This document shows, piece by piece, positions 9,606 through 21,015 of a DNA stretch of 64,000 nt (position 1 is the first letter of the stretch; the number at the start of each line of letters is the position of its first letter). The position numbers and the translations under genes were made by a program. This DNA is from an uncultured Phycisphaerales bacterium (GTDB taxonomy: Bacteria; Planctomycetota; Phycisphaerae; Sedimentisphaerales; Anaerobacaceae), in assembly GCA_903857265.1 (NCBI GenBank), contig CAIODZ010000022.1:124001-188000 (forward strand). The letters are read 5' to 3'. Under the pieces are notes generated by a model. That model ran no database searches, was not told the DNA's origin, and saw only the letters and a list, made by a program, of their open reading frames with translations.

Positions 9606-11459
9606 TTAGGTCTGGCGGGCAAAGCGGCGTCTGTCGGATTCTTTGAGCTGGCGTTTGCGCAGCCGAATCGTATTGGGGCAAACCTCTACCAGCTCATCTT
9701 CCTGGATATATTCCATCGCGACCTCAAGAGACATTATGCGTGCGGGTCTGATTTTGGCGGCTTCGTCCTTGCTGGTCGTACGCATGTTGGAAAGCTGCTT
9801 GAGCTTCGCGACGTTCACCGCTATGTCGTCGTCTTTGCAGTGTTCGCCGACAACCTGGCCATCATATACGACTTCGCCCGGCTCGACAAAAAACAGGCCG
9901 CGGTCATAAAGAGCATCGAGGGCATAGGCGGTAACGGGGCCGGTGGTGGTAGCAATCATAACACCCGCTTTTCGCTGTGGAATTGCGCCACGCATCGGCT
10001 CATATCTTTCGAAGGTATGGTGCATAACTGCCCTGCCCTGAGTGGCGTTCATCATTCGGGCGTGGAGGCCAAAGAGTCCGCGGGAAGGAATTAAAAATTC
10101 CATGTGAATAAAAGTGTTTGCGCCGCTTTTGGCGTCCATTTTAATCATTTCACTTCTTCGGTCGCCAACCAAACTCATAACCGCGCTCTGACAATCCGTA
10201 GGGCAATCAATCGCGAGCAATTCTATCGGCTCGTGGTCTATGCCGTTTATTTTCCTAATAATGACGCTGGGTTTTCCGACGCAGACCTCATAACCTTCGC
10301 GTCTCATATTTTCGAGGAGGATACCGAGATGCATAAGTCCCCTGCCTGATACGTTGAATTCTTCGGGCGTTTTGCCCGGCTCGACTCTCAGTGCAACGTT
10401 ATGCTGAAGCTCTTTTTCGAGGCGTTCGCCGATGTGCCTGCTGGTAACGTATTTGCCGTCCCTGCCGGCAAAAGGTCCGTCGTTGACGCGGAAGGTCATA
10501 GTCATCGTTGGCTCATCGACTGGAATAACCGGGAGCTGGGTGGGGTTATCGGGGCAGGCAATGGTGTCGCCGATACCAATAGGGTCAAGTCCTGAGACGG
10601 CGCAAATATCACCTGCCTGAACGCTTGAAACGACCTTGCGTGTAAGCCCCTGGAATTGATAAATCTGCATAATTTTCTGCTGAGTATGAACACCAGTAGT
10701 GTCAATTACGGTAACATTCTGGCCTTCACTGAGATTGCCCGCGAAAACTCTTCCGATGGCGATTTTGCCTACGTAATCTGAATACTCCTGATTTGTCACA
10801 AGCATTTGCAGCGGAGCATCGGGAATTGCCTCCGGCGGCGGGACGTATTTTATGATGGCATCGTAAACGGCCTGCATATTGTCGGTTTTAATTTTGAGAT
10901 CGTTTGACGCCCAACCCTGCCTGGCGGAGGCGTAAATAATGGGAAAATCCAGCGCTTTGTCACCGGCACCGAGCTGAACAAGCAAATCAAATACTTCATT
11001 GACGACATCGTCGGGGCGGCTATTTTCGCGGTCAACTTTATTGATAACCACTATTGGCCGGAGTTTATTTTCGAGCGCTTTGGTCAATACGAACCGCGTC
11101 TGAGGCATAGGACCTTCAAAGGCATCGACCAGAAGGAGGACGCCATCCGCCATTTTGAGGACCCGCTCGACCTCGCCGCCGAAATCGGCGTGGCCCGGGG
11201 TATCGATGATGTTAATTTTGTATTCGTCGTCCTGTGAATCGGTATAAAAAATAGAGCAATTTTTGCTGAGGATTGTAATGCCCCGTTCCTGTTCAAGGGG
11301 GTTTGAGTCCATAATGAGTTTGTTTTCGCCGCCCTGGAGCTTATCAAGCTCTTCTGCGCGGAACATCCCGGACTGGTAGAGAAGCTGGTCAACCAGGGTT
11401 GTTTTGCCGTGGTCAACGTGAGCAATTACAGCAACATTACGAATATAATCTGAATACAT
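9606..11459 (-). CDS. typA: Translational GTPase TypA/BipA
   Basis: This is a 617-residue ribosome-associated GTPase of the EF-G family, used in ribosome assembly and stress or cold adaptation. The G1 motif (AHVDHGKTT) starts near residue 13, [14 protein letters not shown] is G3 and NKVDR is G4. The C-terminal half holds the EF-G domain III/V-like parts and the BipA-specific C-terminal domain, and the length is normal for the family. The ORF track starts at a TTG. The next codon is an ATG with AAGGG upstream and gives the conserved N-terminus [16 protein letters not shown]. It stands alone, apparently monocistronic, with its promoter in the 11.5 kb gap opposite the tRNA-Leu gene. Confidence 0.97.
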   Translation of the reverse strand: MYSDYIRNVAVIAHVDHGKTTLVDQLLYQSGMFRAEELDKLQGGENKLIMDSNPLEQERGITILSKNCSIFYTDSQDDEYKINIIDTPGHADFGGEVERVLKMADGVLLLVDAFEGPMPQTRFVLTKALENKLRPIVVINKVDRENSRPDDVVNEVFDLLVQLGAGDKALDFPIIYASARQGWASNDLKIKTDNMQAVYDAIIKYVPPPEAIPDAPLQMLVTNQEYSDYVGKIAIGRVFAGNLSEGQNVTVIDTTGVHTQQKIMQIYQFQGLTRKVVSSVQAGDICAVSGLDPIGIGDTIACPDNPTQLPVIPVDEPTMTMTFRVNDGPFAGRDGKYVTSRHIGERLEKELQHNVALRVEPGKTPEEFNVSGRGLMHLGILLENMRREGYEVCVGKPSVIIRKINGIDHEPIELLAIDCPTDCQSAVMSLVGDRRSEMIKMDAKSGANTFIHMEFLIPSRGLFGLHARMMNATQGRAVMHHTFERYEPMRGAIPQRKAGVMIATTTGPVTAYALDALYDRGLFFVEPGEVVYDGQVVGEHCKDDDIAVNVAKLKQLSNMRTTSKDEAAKIRPARIMSLEVAMEYIQEDELVEVCPNTIRLRKRQLKESDRRRFARQT

Positions 11460-11623
11460 CAAAGACCCTTACAAGGAATAACAAGCATTCGAGGTTCGGC
11501 TTAGTCACTTTCGCGTGAGGAGGATAGTTTATACTATTTTTTGCCTGTGTCAATATAAAACTGCGTAAGAAGCCCGACGAAAGACAAATTTGCGTGATTT
11601 TCAACCATTTCGAGGGCGGCGAT

Positions 11624-11651
11624 TGACAAACGCGGCAAAATTATCGATAAT
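11624..11651 (+). promoter_or_regulatory. Promoter of tRNA-Leu
   Basis: TTGACA and GATAAT are separated by 16 bp, and the tRNA 5' end lies 12 bp beyond the -10 box. This is a near-consensus housekeeping promoter. Confidence 0.75.
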
Positions 11652-11663
11652 CCTGCCTAAATA

Positions 11664-11747
11664 GCCGAAGTGGCGGAACTGGCAGACGCGCAGGATTCAA
11701 AATCCTGTCCTGGCAACAGGGTGTGGGTTCAAGTCCCTCCTTCGGCA
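11664..11747 (+). tRNA. tRNA-Leu (CAA anticodon)
   Basis: The acceptor arms GCCGAAG/CTTCGGC pair fully, and the discriminator is A. The anticodon stem CAGGA/TCCTG closes the loop TTCAAAA, giving anticodon CAA (reads UUG). A long variable arm (CCTGGCAACAGG) marks a class II tRNA, and the T-loop is GTTCAAGTC. CCA is not encoded. Confidence 0.96.
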
Positions 11748-11796
11748 TTTTTTGTTGCTCGTATCTCAATATGGATTTTCACTTTCGTCCGCCGTA

Positions 11797-13470
11797 ATGA
11801 TGGATTCAACTAAAACACGATTTACGACAAGTCCGTGGGTAAAGGCGCTTTTGATTTGCGCCGGATTTGCAGCATTATATCTGCTGATAGCGAGCAGCAG
11901 CACGCTTTGGGACCGAGATGAGCCGAGGTACGCGAGGGTAACAGCGGAGATGGTTGAGAGCGGCAATTATCTTGTGCCGACTTTTAACGGGGAGGTCTGG
12001 TTCGATAAGCCTATTCTGCTTTACTGGCTGATGTCTGTCCCGGTTAGATTGCTGGGGCCAAGCGAAATAGCGTGCAGATTCGCGGGGGTTATGGGGACTG
12101 CGGCAACTTTACTTTTGACGTTTTTTGTCGGGAAAAAACTTTTCGATGCAAAAGCGGGATTATGGGCCGAGGCGATTTTAGGCACGACGCTGCTGATGCT
12201 TTTTGTGGGAAGCTCAGCGCTGGTTGACGGCATAGCGATGCCGTTTATTATCGGGGCGATGGCGATTTTTGTCGGTCGGCTGGGGAAAAAAATACGGGTG
12301 TTTGACGCAGGAGCAATGGGAGTTTTGATTGGACTTGGGATGTTAGCAAAAGGGCCTTTAGGGTTGCTACCTGTGTTTGTGATAATTGTCGCGCTCTGGT
12401 TCGGGCGGGAGAATACCGGGAGTTTTATTCGCAATTTTCTATGGGTTTGTCTTGCGGTGGTTATCGCAGCAGGGATATTTTTGCTGTGGGCAATTCCGGC
12501 CAACAGGGCAACCGACGGGGAGCTATACCGGGTATTTTTCGGAAAACATATTGTCGGGCGTGCGCTTTCACCGATGGAAGGCCACGGAGGAAACTTCCTG
12601 TTATACCTGCCATATTACCCGGCGATTATGGTCGCGGGATTTTTCCCGTGGGTGATTTTTCTGCCCGGGGCATTTTCGGCAAGTTTGGGAAAAAGAATCG
12701 GGAACGCCGGGGCAAGAAATATTTTATTGAGCTGGATAATAGTAACGGTCGTCCTGATGACTATCGCGGCGACGAAGCTGCCGCATTATATATTGTTTGC
12801 GTGGCCCGCAATGGCGGTGATGACAGGAGCAACAATTGTCGCATCAGGACAAAACGTTTTAAATGAGCGTGACCGCAAATGGCTTCGAGGCGGCGTGTGG
12901 TTTTCGGGACCAGTGGGATTGGGCATCGCGGCGAGTTTAATCGGCATCGGGTATTTGACAAAAAGCGAAGGGCTTATAACGCCGGGGCTTATTTGCGGAG
13001 CAATTACGCTGGTGATGACAATAATCTGCTGTTATTTACAGGTACGGGAAAAATTCAAGGGCACGGCAAAAGCTATTCTCACAGGAACACTGATTCTCAT
13101 TATACCGGTATTATTCGTATTGCTGCCCGCGGTTGAGTCGATTAAAATCAGCCCTCTTATAGCAAAGGCAATCAGAGAAAAAACGAGCAAAGACGTGCCA
13201 GTTGCTATGTATAAATACGCTGAGCCAACGCTGAATTTTTATATTGGAAGAAAAATTACGCAACTGCGCAAAACAGACGACGTCGTTAACTGGCTTAAAG
13301 GTGCAGAAACCAGAGCGCTGATAATTCCGAGAAAGGACTTCGAGAGCATCAGGCAAAACGCAGGTGATATCACTTTTGAAGAGATAGCGTCAAAAAAAGG
13401 CATTAACTATTCCAAGGGCAGGGAAGTCGAGGTTATCGCATTATTAGTCAAGACACAAACCAGACAGTAA
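11797..13470 (+). CDS. ArnT/GT39-type polytopic membrane glycosyltransferase
   Basis: This is a membrane protein of about 557 residues in the GT-C superfamily (PMT/ArnT). These enzymes use a polyprenyl-phosphate-linked sugar to glycosylate lipid A, proteins or other acceptors on the outer face of the inner membrane. The first luminal loop carries the catalytic acidic motif WDRDEPRYA followed by FDKPILLYW, both typical of ArnT-like proteins. About ten to twelve hydrophobic segments follow, and the C-terminal ~130 residues form a soluble domain. The start is unsettled: ATGs at 11797 and 11800 are preferred over the ORF-track TTG at 11752, which lies within 5 bp of the tRNA, but no clear ribosome site is seen. 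The next gene appears to start inside its 3' end. Confidence 0.85.
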   Translation: MMDSTKTRFTTSPWVKALLICAGFAALYLLIASSSTLWDRDEPRYARVTAEMVESGNYLVPTFNGEVWFDKPILLYWLMSVPVRLLGPSEIACRFAGVMGTAATLLLTFFVGKKLFDAKAGLWAEAILGTTLLMLFVGSSALVDGIAMPFIIGAMAIFVGRLGKKIRVFDAGAMGVLIGLGMLAKGPLGLLPVFVIIVALWFGRENTGSFIRNFLWVCLAVVIAAGIFLLWAIPANRATDGELYRVFFGKHIVGRALSPMEGHGGNFLLYLPYYPAIMVAGFFPWVIFLPGAFSASLGKRIGNAGARNILLSWIIVTVVLMTIAATKLPHYILFAWPAMAVMTGATIVASGQNVLNERDRKWLRGGVWFSGPVGLGIAASLIGIGYLTKSEGLITPGLICGAITLVMTIICCYLQVREKFKGTAKAILTGTLILIIPVLFVLLPAVESIKISPLIAKAIREKTSKDVPVAMYKYAEPTLNFYIGRKITQLRKTDDVVNWLKGAETRALIIPRKDFESIRQNAGDITFEEIASKKGINYSKGREVEVIALLVKTQTRQ

Positions 13471-14255
13471 CCGCTGAGGCCCGGAAAACAAGCCGGGGGA
13501 CGGTTGTACTACTTTTGCTTGCAGGCCTTCTGTTGGCCGCGGCAACAGTTTGCTTTTTTGTTGTAGATGAGCGAGTGTTCTCATATCTTCGGGAAAATCC
13601 GCAGAAGTGGGACAGGGCCCTTTGGGTTCAGGCGCTAAAACAATTAGGAAGAGGTTACCCTTTAATCTGGCTTCTGCTGGCGTGGGTGTGGCTTACGGGA
13701 AAGCACAAGACGGTAATTGTGTGCCTTCTGTCGTTATTGATAACATTAGCCGCGCTAACGGTAATAAAAGAGACAGTCAGAAGACCCAGGCCAAGGGACG
13801 TTATAACCGCGGAAACAAAAGTAGGGGACAAGAAAGCTATTTTTAAAAGCTGGTCGTTTCCATCCGGTGACGTAGCGAGCGTATTCGCAGCAGGAGCGGT
13901 CCTGGTGTTTGCGATGCCCTGGCCGGCCACGATTGTTTTCGTCGCTTGCTGCTGCGGGGTCGCTATTTTACGAGTTGTTGTGCTCGCGCACTATCCTTCA
14001 GACGCACTGGGAGGGGCAGCAACCGGAATTTTATGCGGGTGGGCGGCAATTTGTATAAGAAACCGATACCCCGGAATTGAAAACATTTTCAAGGGACGGG
14101 AGAGGATGCTTTCTTTAATAGGGGTCATTCTTATCCCGATATTAATATGGCGTTTACAAGGCCTTGATAAGCTGATTATACTGCTGGAGTTTTACGCGCC
14201 CATCGCGTTAATTATCGCCGTTGTTGACCGGCGGGGACAGTTAAATAAAATTTAA
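13440..14255 (+). CDS. PAP2-family membrane phosphatase, probable ATT start
   Basis: The acid-phosphatase signature is present: KETVRRPRP (K-x6-RP), FPSGD, then RVVVLAHYPSD (R-x5-H-x3-D). In the middle motif the usual PSGH histidine is Asp, which may lower or change activity. Six or seven membrane segments are visible. It probably removes phosphate from an undecaprenyl or other polyprenyl diphosphate, or from lipid A, in keeping with the GT39 neighbour. The ORF track begins at a TTG (13515) that cuts into the first membrane helix and has no ribosome site at usable distance. The frame stays open upstream to 13407 without ATG, GTG or TTG. An ATT at 13440 sits seven bases after GAGG and restores a hydrophilic N-tail plus a full first helix. 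The start is therefore an inference. Confidence 0.8.
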   Translation: MISQDTNQTVTAEARKTSRGTVVLLLLAGLLLAAATVCFFVVDERVFSYLRENPQKWDRALWVQALKQLGRGYPLIWLLLAWVWLTGKHKTVIVCLLSLLITLAALTVIKETVRRPRPRDVITAETKVGDKKAIFKSWSFPSGDVASVFAAGAVLVFAMPWPATIVFVACCCGVAILRVVVLAHYPSDALGGAATGILCGWAAICIRNRYPGIENIFKGRERMLSLIGVILIPILIWRLQGLDKLIILLEFYAPIALIIAVVDRRGQLNKI

Positions 14256-14300
14256 GCAGAAGTAAATAAACGCGCACAGTAAAAATCCCGATAGCCGTCT

Positions 14301-15458
14301 CTATTTTTTTATGAATGGTGACAACTCTCTCAGACGAGCGATTATCGGCGGTATTTTTTCGACGGTGAAATCTACTTCTTCCTCAGTATTGTATCGGCTT
14401 AAGCTGAAACGGATTGAGCCGTGGGCCGCGGTAAAGGGAACGCCCATAGCACGAAGGACGTGAGATGGTTCGAGCGAGCCGGAAGTGCAGGCGGAGCCGC
14501 TGGAAGCGCAGATGCCGAACCTGTCGAGCATAAGCAGGATTGATTCCCCCTCGATAAATTCAAAGCTGATGTTACTGGTATTGGGCAAACGGCTTTCGGT
14601 ATCACCGTTGACCATACAGTCGGGACATTTTGCGAGAATGCCTTTTTCGAGCTTGTCGCGAAGGGACTTGACCTTTTTATTTTCCTGGTCGAAATTCCGC
14701 ATCGCCAGTTCGCAGGCCCTGCCGAGACCTATTATGCCGGGGACGTTCTCAGTGCCCGCCCGGCGGCCTCCTTCCTGATGGCCACCAAGCATAAAAGGAG
14801 CGAGACGAGTGCCCTTGCGGACATACAGAATGCCGACGCCTTTGGGGGCGTGTAGCTTGTGACCCGATAAGCTGAGCAAATCGATATTGCTTTTAGAAAG
14901 ATTGATTGGGATTTTGCCGACGGCCTGGACGGCGTCGGTATGAAAAATGACACCTTTACTTTTCACTATCTCGGCGATTTTCTCGACGGGGAATACCACG
15001 CCTGTTTCGTTATTGGCGAACATAATCGTTACGATTGCTGTGTTATCGTCGAGATGTGATTTCAACTCCGACAAATCGAGCCGGCCTTTTTTATCGACAG
15101 ATAATTCGACAACGGTGTAACCCTGGTTTTCGAGGTCACGGCAGACCGACAAGACGGCCGGGTGTTCGACGCGAGTCGTAATCACCTTTCGCTTGTCGGG
15201 ATGAGCAGCGAGCGTGCCTTTTATGGCGGTGTTGTCGCTTTCGGTGCCGCAGCCGGTGAAAATGATTTCGCCAGGGTCGCAACCGAGGAGAGCAGCAGTT
15301 TTTTCGCGTGCCTCTCGGATTTTGATGCCAATCTGGCCGCCGAAGGTGTGCATACTCGAAGGGTTGCCATAGAGGTCGCAGAAATACGGTTTGATTTCTT
15401 CGAGGACCTCATCAGCAACTTTTGTGGTGGCGTTGTTGTCGAAGTATATTGTTTTCAT
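14301..15458 (-). CDS. nifS: Cysteine desulfurase NifS/IscS
   Basis: This 385-residue PLP enzyme takes sulfur from cysteine and passes it as a persulfide to the scaffold protein encoded just upstream. The N-terminus (YFDNNATTKV) and the PLP-lysine region (LSGHKLHAPKG) are intact. The catalytic cysteine lies in ASSGSACTSGSLEPSHVL, the group I (NifS/IscS) active-site loop. It is the last gene of the leftward Rrf2 operon, three bases after nifU. It converges with the PAP2 gene, and no obvious terminator was seen in the 45-bp gap. Confidence 0.95.
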   Translation of the reverse strand: MKTIYFDNNATTKVADEVLEEIKPYFCDLYGNPSSMHTFGGQIGIKIREAREKTAALLGCDPGEIIFTGCGTESDNTAIKGTLAAHPDKRKVITTRVEHPAVLSVCRDLENQGYTVVELSVDKKGRLDLSELKSHLDDNTAIVTIMFANNETGVVFPVEKIAEIVKSKGVIFHTDAVQAVGKIPINLSKSNIDLLSLSGHKLHAPKGVGILYVRKGTRLAPFMLGGHQEGGRRAGTENVPGIIGLGRACELAMRNFDQENKKVKSLRDKLEKGILAKCPDCMVNGDTESRLPNTSNISFEFIEGESILLMLDRFGICASSGSACTSGSLEPSHVLRAMGVPFTAAHGSIRFSLSRYNTEEEVDFTVEKIPPIIARLRELSPFIKK

Positions 15459-15461
15459 TTT

Positions 15462-16334
15462 CTATTTCCCTTGTTCGTCTGCCAAATCTTTTGCTTCCTC
15501 AACATAGATTTCAGGGCTTACAAACTCTCTTATTTTGGCCTCAACGAGGTCCTTCATCGTTATATTCGCCAGGGCGCATTGTGCGCACATACCGCGAAGA
15601 GCGACAATAACCTTGTTGCCGTCAACGTCTATCAGGTCGATATTTCCGCCATCAGCTCGCAGTGCAGGGCGAATCTGTTCATTGATTGTCTGCTGAATGA
15701 GTTGGATTTTTTGGATGTTGGTCAGCTTCTGGCCTTTTACAGGAGCGGGCACGGTTTTTTGTTTTGCTCTTTCGCCCTTGATGCGTTCGATGATTTTCTC
15801 GATTTCTCCTTTGCAGCCGCCGCAGCCGCCCCCTGCTTTACAGTAATTGGTAACCTGCTCGACGGTATCGAGGTTGTTTTCATGTATGACTCTTTCGATT
15901 TCTTTTTCGGTAACGCCGAAGCAATTGCAAACGACTTTGCCTTCAAGCACATGTTTCTTTTTGCTGCCGCCTTTGTAATTTTCTATTGCCGCTTCAAGGG
16001 CTTCTCTGCCCATAACCGAACAGTGCATTTTTTGTTCCGGAAGACCGCCGAGATAATCGGCGATATCTTTATTTGTAACTTTGGCGGCCTCTTCAAGTGG
16101 CATTCCTTTGATTATCTCGGTCAAGGCGGAAGAGCTGGCGATTGCGCTGGCACAGCCGAAGGTTTTGAATTTGGCGTCTTTTATTCTGCCTTTTTCGTCG
16201 AGTTTGAAAGTCAGTTTCAGCGCATCACCGCACGCAAGCGAACCTACTTCGCCGACGCCGTCGGGATCGGGTATCTCGCCTACGTTTCGCGGATTAAAAA
16301 AGTGTTCTCTAACCTTATCCGTATATTCCCACAT
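15462..16334 (-). CDS. nifU: Fe-S cluster scaffold NifU (three-domain)
   Basis: This is a full-length 290-residue NifU with all three parts. An IscU-like N-domain carries the scaffold cysteines in SLACGDAL, TFGCASAIA and KMHCSVMG. A central BFD-like [2Fe-2S] domain has VVCNCFGV...CKAGGGCGGCKG. A C-terminal Nfu domain has the MCAQCALA CxxC. It accepts sulfur from NifS and assembles clusters for client proteins. No nitrogenase genes are nearby, so it serves general Fe-S assembly, as in many anaerobes. One likely client is NadA in the same operon. Confidence 0.95.
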   Translation of the reverse strand: MWEYTDKVREHFFNPRNVGEIPDPDGVGEVGSLACGDALKLTFKLDEKGRIKDAKFKTFGCASAIASSSALTEIIKGMPLEEAAKVTNKDIADYLGGLPEQKMHCSVMGREALEAAIENYKGGSKKKHVLEGKVVCNCFGVTEKEIERVIHENNLDTVEQVTNYCKAGGGCGGCKGEIEKIIERIKGERAKQKTVPAPVKGQKLTNIQKIQLIQQTINEQIRPALRADGGNIDLIDVDGNKVIVALRGMCAQCALANITMKDLVEAKIREFVSPEIYVEEAKDLADEQGK

Positions 16335-16340
16335 AATTTT

Positions 16341-17633
<1,293 letters not shown>

Positions 17634-17644
17634 TTATGACCTTT

Positions 17645-18562
17645 CTATTTGGCGGGTAAAATCGCGACCATTTTTTCGAGCGCGTTTTTAGCCCTTGCCG
17701 CAATATCCGCCGGCACTGTGATTTTATAATGCATATCTTCAAGAGACCAGAGCACCTTATCGAGGGTTATGCGTTTCATATTCGGGCAAATCGCCCGAGT
17801 AGTCGCCGGGTAAAATTCCTTGCCTGGGTTCTCTTTTTTCAGCGTATGAATTATTCCTGCTTCAGTAGCAATAATAAATCGTTTGGCGTCGCTTTGCTTG
17901 GCGAATTTGAGCATCTGGCCCGTGCTGAGGAGCTTATCGCTTACGGCCTTTACCGGCTCTGTGCATTCCGGATGCGCCATAACAATAGCGTCGGGATGAG
18001 CGTCCCTGGCTTTTTTTATGTCGTCTTCGGTAATAAACGCGTGCGTCGGGCAATATCCGGGCCACAAAATCATTTCACGGCCTGTCTTTTCAATCACAAA
18101 CCGCCCCAAATGCTGGTCGGGAACAAAAATTATTTTGCTGTTTTTAGGCAGCGACTCGACCACTTCGACGGCGTTCGCGCTTGTGCAGCAATAATCGCTT
18201 TCGGCTTTCACTTCCGCGGAGCTGTTCACGTAGCAGACCACCAAAGCGCCGGGGTTTTTGCGTTTCAATTCTCTTAACTGCTCTCCTGTCATCATATCCG
18301 CCATGGGGCAGCCAGCGTTTTTATCCGGCAAAAGGACGGTTTTGCCGGGCGACAAAATCGCGGCGGTTTCCGCCATAAATTTGACGCCGCAGAAAACTAT
18401 AACGTCGGCATCCGTCGCGGCCGCTTTGACACTCAGCGCAAGCGAATCGCCCGTGAAATCCGCGATATCCTGGATTTCGCCGGGCTGGTAATTATGCGCA
18501 AGTATGACGGCGTTGCGCTCGGCCTTCAATTGCCCGATTTTTTCAATCAACCGTTCGTTCAT
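17645..18562 (-). CDS. nadA: Quinolinate synthase NadA
   Basis: This 305-residue [4Fe-4S] enzyme of de novo NAD synthesis condenses iminoaspartate with dihydroxyacetone phosphate. The three cluster cysteines are visible in [19 protein letters not shown] and AICPNMKRI. Three internally similar domains are expected, and the length is normal. Its ATG overlaps the end of cysE by four bases (ATGA), so the two are translationally coupled. No nadB or nadC is in the window. Its place between cysteine synthesis and nifU/nifS fits its need for a cluster, an inference from context. Confidence 0.95.
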   Translation of the reverse strand: MNERLIEKIGQLKAERNAVILAHNYQPGEIQDIADFTGDSLALSVKAAATDADVIVFCGVKFMAETAAILSPGKTVLLPDKNAGCPMADMMTGEQLRELKRKNPGALVVCYVNSSAEVKAESDYCCTSANAVEVVESLPKNSKIIFVPDQHLGRFVIEKTGREMILWPGYCPTHAFITEDDIKKARDAHPDAIVMAHPECTEPVKAVSDKLLSTGQMLKFAKQSDAKRFIIATEAGIIHTLKKENPGKEFYPATTRAICPNMKRITLDKVLWSLEDMHYKITVPADIAARAKNALEKMVAILPAK

Positions 18563-19506
18563 TTTTTCGTTTTTCTTTTGCCGCTCTTTTTGGCGGAATG
18601 TTTTTTATATACAAGCTCGGCGTTGGGGGTTGTAACGGTAACACCCGGCGGAACGGAGTCCTTAATCCAGACGTTTCCGCCGACAACAGCGCCTTTACCT
18701 ATTGTTATATCGCCCAAGATTGTCGCTTCCGCGTAAATCGTTACATTATCTTCAATTGTCGGGTGGCGTTTGCCTCCCTTAATAATCCTGCCTTTCTCAT
18801 CTTTCTGGAAACTTAACGCTCCGAGCGTCGTGCCCTGGTAGATTTTCACGTTATCGCCAATAATGCTCGTCTCGCCAATCACGACGCCCGTGCCGTGGTC
18901 GATAAAGAAGTTTTTGCCGATTGTTGCGCCTGGGTGAATATCGATACCCGTCCTTGTATGTGCGCACTCGGTCATAATTCGCGGAATCAGCGGCACTTCT
19001 TTTATGAACAGCTCATGGGCAATGCGATATATGGCTATCGCTATTATGCAGGGATAACTTATGACAATCTCTTCAGGAGATTTCGCAGCCGGGTCGCCGT
19101 CATAGGCGGCCTTGACGTCGCCTTTGAGCATTTCCCGAATATGAGGCAGTTGGGTCAGGAGATGAATAGTAGCGTCTTCGGCCATTTTATGACAGCCGCC
19201 AGTCGTGCAATTTTCCATCCGGCAACGATATTTGAGCGCCCGTTCTATCTGGGTGGAAAGCTCAGTGTAAATGTGGCAAAGGACGTCTATCACGACAAAA
19301 TTGACGTTCGATTTTGTTACAACCCTTTTGCCGGTAAAACCGGGGAAAAGAACCTCGAAAATCATATCAAGCACTTCGAGGATTTTGTCTCGCACAGGCA
19401 AATTCGTCGCGTCGATAAAATTTATCCCCAAATCGCCCTGATAGGTTCCGACGATTTCAGCGACTAATTGCTCAAGCTTTTTGTCTGTCAAATCAGCTTT
19501 GGCCAT
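18559..19506 (-). CDS. cysE: Serine O-acetyltransferase
   Basis: This 315-residue protein makes O-acetylserine, the substrate of the adjacent cysteine synthase. An alpha-helical N-domain of about 170 residues is followed by a left-handed beta-helix of hexapeptide repeats with the catalytic stretch [19 protein letters not shown]. It is longer than E. coli CysE (273 residues) and resembles the long EpsC-type serine acetyltransferases of many anaerobes. The C-terminus ends in a Lys/Ser-rich tail instead of the usual Ile needed to form the cysteine synthase complex, so such a complex is not assured. The ribosome site is AGGAGAGG before the ATG. Confidence 0.93.
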   Translation of the reverse strand: MAKADLTDKKLEQLVAEIVGTYQGDLGINFIDATNLPVRDKILEVLDMIFEVLFPGFTGKRVVTKSNVNFVVIDVLCHIYTELSTQIERALKYRCRMENCTTGGCHKMAEDATIHLLTQLPHIREMLKGDVKAAYDGDPAAKSPEEIVISYPCIIAIAIYRIAHELFIKEVPLIPRIMTECAHTRTGIDIHPGATIGKNFFIDHGTGVVIGETSIIGDNVKIYQGTTLGALSFQKDEKGRIIKGGKRHPTIEDNVTIYAEATILGDITIGKGAVVGGNVWIKDSVPPGVTVTTPNAELVYKKHSAKKSGKRKTKK

Positions 19507-19542
19507 ATTAAAGAATCCTCTCCTGCAACCACCACGCGGTTT

Positions 19543-20472
19543 CTATGTGACGGTGGCAAACATTTCAGTAGATATATAACGCTCGCCGGTATCGGGCAGA
19601 ATCACGACTATCGTTTTGCCCTGGTTTTCGGGACGCTGCGAGACCTGTATCGCAGCCCACACCGCCGCGCCGCAACTTATTCCGGCCAGTATTCCTTCTT
19701 TGGATGCCAGTTGACGAGCGGTCTCCATCGCATCCTGGTTTGTAACCTGAATTATTTCATCGATTATCTCACGGTTTAGCACATCCGGAACAAAACCGGC
19801 GCCGATACCCTGAATTTTATGTGGGCCTGGTTTGCCGCCTGAAAGAACTGCCGAATCTTTCGGCTCAACTGCAATGACTTTGAGATTATTGTTTCGGTTT
19901 TTCAACACCTCGCCGCAGCCGGTAATCGTTCCACCTGTACCGACGCCGCAGACAAAAAAATCGACTTTACCATCGGTATCCGCCCATATTTCCTCGGCTG
20001 TTGTTTCACGGTGAACCTGCGGATTGGCAGGATTATTGAACTGCTGAGGCATAAAAGCATTTGGTGTTTCTGCAAGCAGCTTTTCAGCTCTTTTAACAGC
20101 CCCGGTCATTCCTTCAGCAGCGGGGGTGAGAACAATTTTAGCTCCGAACATAGCAAGTATTTTGCGCCTTTCTATGCTCATAGATTCGGGCATAGTCAGA
20201 GTCAGATGATACCCCCTTGCCGCACAGACAAAGGCGAGACCTATACCCGTGTTGCCGCTTGTCGGCTCGATGATTACTGTGTCCGGCTTTATCAATCCCT
20301 TCTTTTCAGCGTCCTCAATCATTGAGAACGCAATCCTGTCCTTAACACTGCCGCAGGGATTCCTGGACTCGAGTTTTGCAAGTATAGCCGCCCCGCCCGG
20401 ACTCAATTTGTTAATCCGGACAAGAGGCGTAAAACCAATCGAAGCGGTTATATCATCAAATATCGCGCTCAT
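19543..20472 (-). CDS. cysK: Cysteine synthase A, copy 1
   Basis: This PLP enzyme converts O-acetylserine and sulfide to cysteine. The PLP lysine lies in [12 protein letters not shown], the substrate loop is [10 protein letters not shown], and the C-terminal stretch has SCGAAVWAA. The ORF track starts at TTG 20484. The ATG at 20472 gives the family-standard start [18 protein letters not shown] and has a purine-rich GGATTGGAAA upstream, so it is preferred. It is the first structural gene after rrf2, 15 bp from its stop. The sequence differs clearly from copy 2 at 23.6 kb, so this is not a very recent duplication. Confidence 0.95.
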   Translation of the reverse strand: MSAIFDDITASIGFTPLVRINKLSPGGAAILAKLESRNPCGSVKDRIAFSMIEDAEKKGLIKPDTVIIEPTSGNTGIGLAFVCAARGYHLTLTMPESMSIERRKILAMFGAKIVLTPAAEGMTGAVKRAEKLLAETPNAFMPQQFNNPANPQVHRETTAEEIWADTDGKVDFFVCGVGTGGTITGCGEVLKNRNNNLKVIAVEPKDSAVLSGGKPGPHKIQGIGAGFVPDVLNREIIDEIIQVTNQDAMETARQLASKEGILAGISCGAAVWAAIQVSQRPENQGKTIVVILPDTGERYISTEMFATVT

Positions 20473-20486
20473 AGCAATTTCCAATC

Positions 20487-20918
20487 CTATATCTGGTAAT
20501 CCGACTTGTTGTCTTTCGCCTTTTCAATTACGTCTTTAAGGGTCGTTGCCTGTAAAACATTTCTTACTACTCGCTGAATCTCGGCCCATATTTGCCTCGC
20601 CACACAATTTCCTGACCTATTACAGTATTTATCATTGGCTACACATTCGACAGTCACAACCGGCCCCTCAAAGACATCGAAAACATCGCTTAGTTTAATC
20701 TTTTCCGGCGGATTAGCCAGAATATATCCCCCCTTTGCGCCGCGCTGACTTCGTATAAGGCCCGCCGATTTAAGGGCAGCCATAATTTGCTCAAGGTATT
20801 TAACTGAAATATCCTGGTTTTTGGCAATTACCCTTGTCTGGAGAGGCCCTTTGCCGAAGTTTTCCGCCAACTCCAAAACCGCCCGCATCGCATATCTTGT
20901 TCTTGTCGATAGTTTCAT
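20487..20918 (-). CDS. Rrf2-family transcriptional regulator (CymR/IscR-like)
   Basis: This is a 143-residue winged-helix regulator. The start was moved to the ATG that begins [18 protein letters not shown], with GGAG eight bases upstream. The ORF-track start adds 26 unlikely residues. The helix-turn-helix spans about residues 25-60 and the wing is GAKGGYILA. Three cysteines (C-x6-C-x5-C, in [18 protein letters not shown]) sit where IscR-type proteins bind an Fe-S cluster, so it may sense cluster or cysteine status. It heads the leftward cysK-cysE-nadA-metY-nifU-nifS operon and faces a divergent sulfur operon. Autoregulation through the operator-like repeats on both sides of the gap is inferred. 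Confidence 0.93.
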   Translation of the reverse strand: MKLSTRTRYAMRAVLELAENFGKGPLQTRVIAKNQDISVKYLEQIMAALKSAGLIRSQRGAKGGYILANPPEKIKLSDVFDVFEGPVVTVECVANDKYCNRSGNCVARQIWAEIQRVVRNVLQATTLKDVIEKAKDNKSDYQI

Positions 20919-20932
20919 GGTCAATTCTCCAT

Positions 20933-20961
20933 TATTCCTACTGCACTGGTAGTATATTATA
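20933..20961 (-). promoter_or_regulatory. Promoter -10 and candidate Rrf2 operator upstream of rrf2
   Basis: Read leftward, a TATAAT box (20956-20961) is followed directly by TACTACCAGTGCAGTAGGAATA. On the plus strand this is TATTCCTA-N9-TAGTATA, sharing the left half-site, the nine-base spacer and the TAG of the better operator at 21.04 kb. A repressor here would block rrf2 itself. The -35 box is weak. Confidence 0.5.
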
Positions 20962-21015
20962 CGAACAAACCCCACACTGGCATTAAAAAATAACAAAATT
21001 TTTTAAAAAAAGTGT

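Noticed and set aside
15462-16334. Nitrogen fixation locus, suggested by nifS/nifU names
   Set aside because: No nitrogenase or accessory nif genes are in the window. The NifU/NifS pair is the general Fe-S system of many anaerobes.
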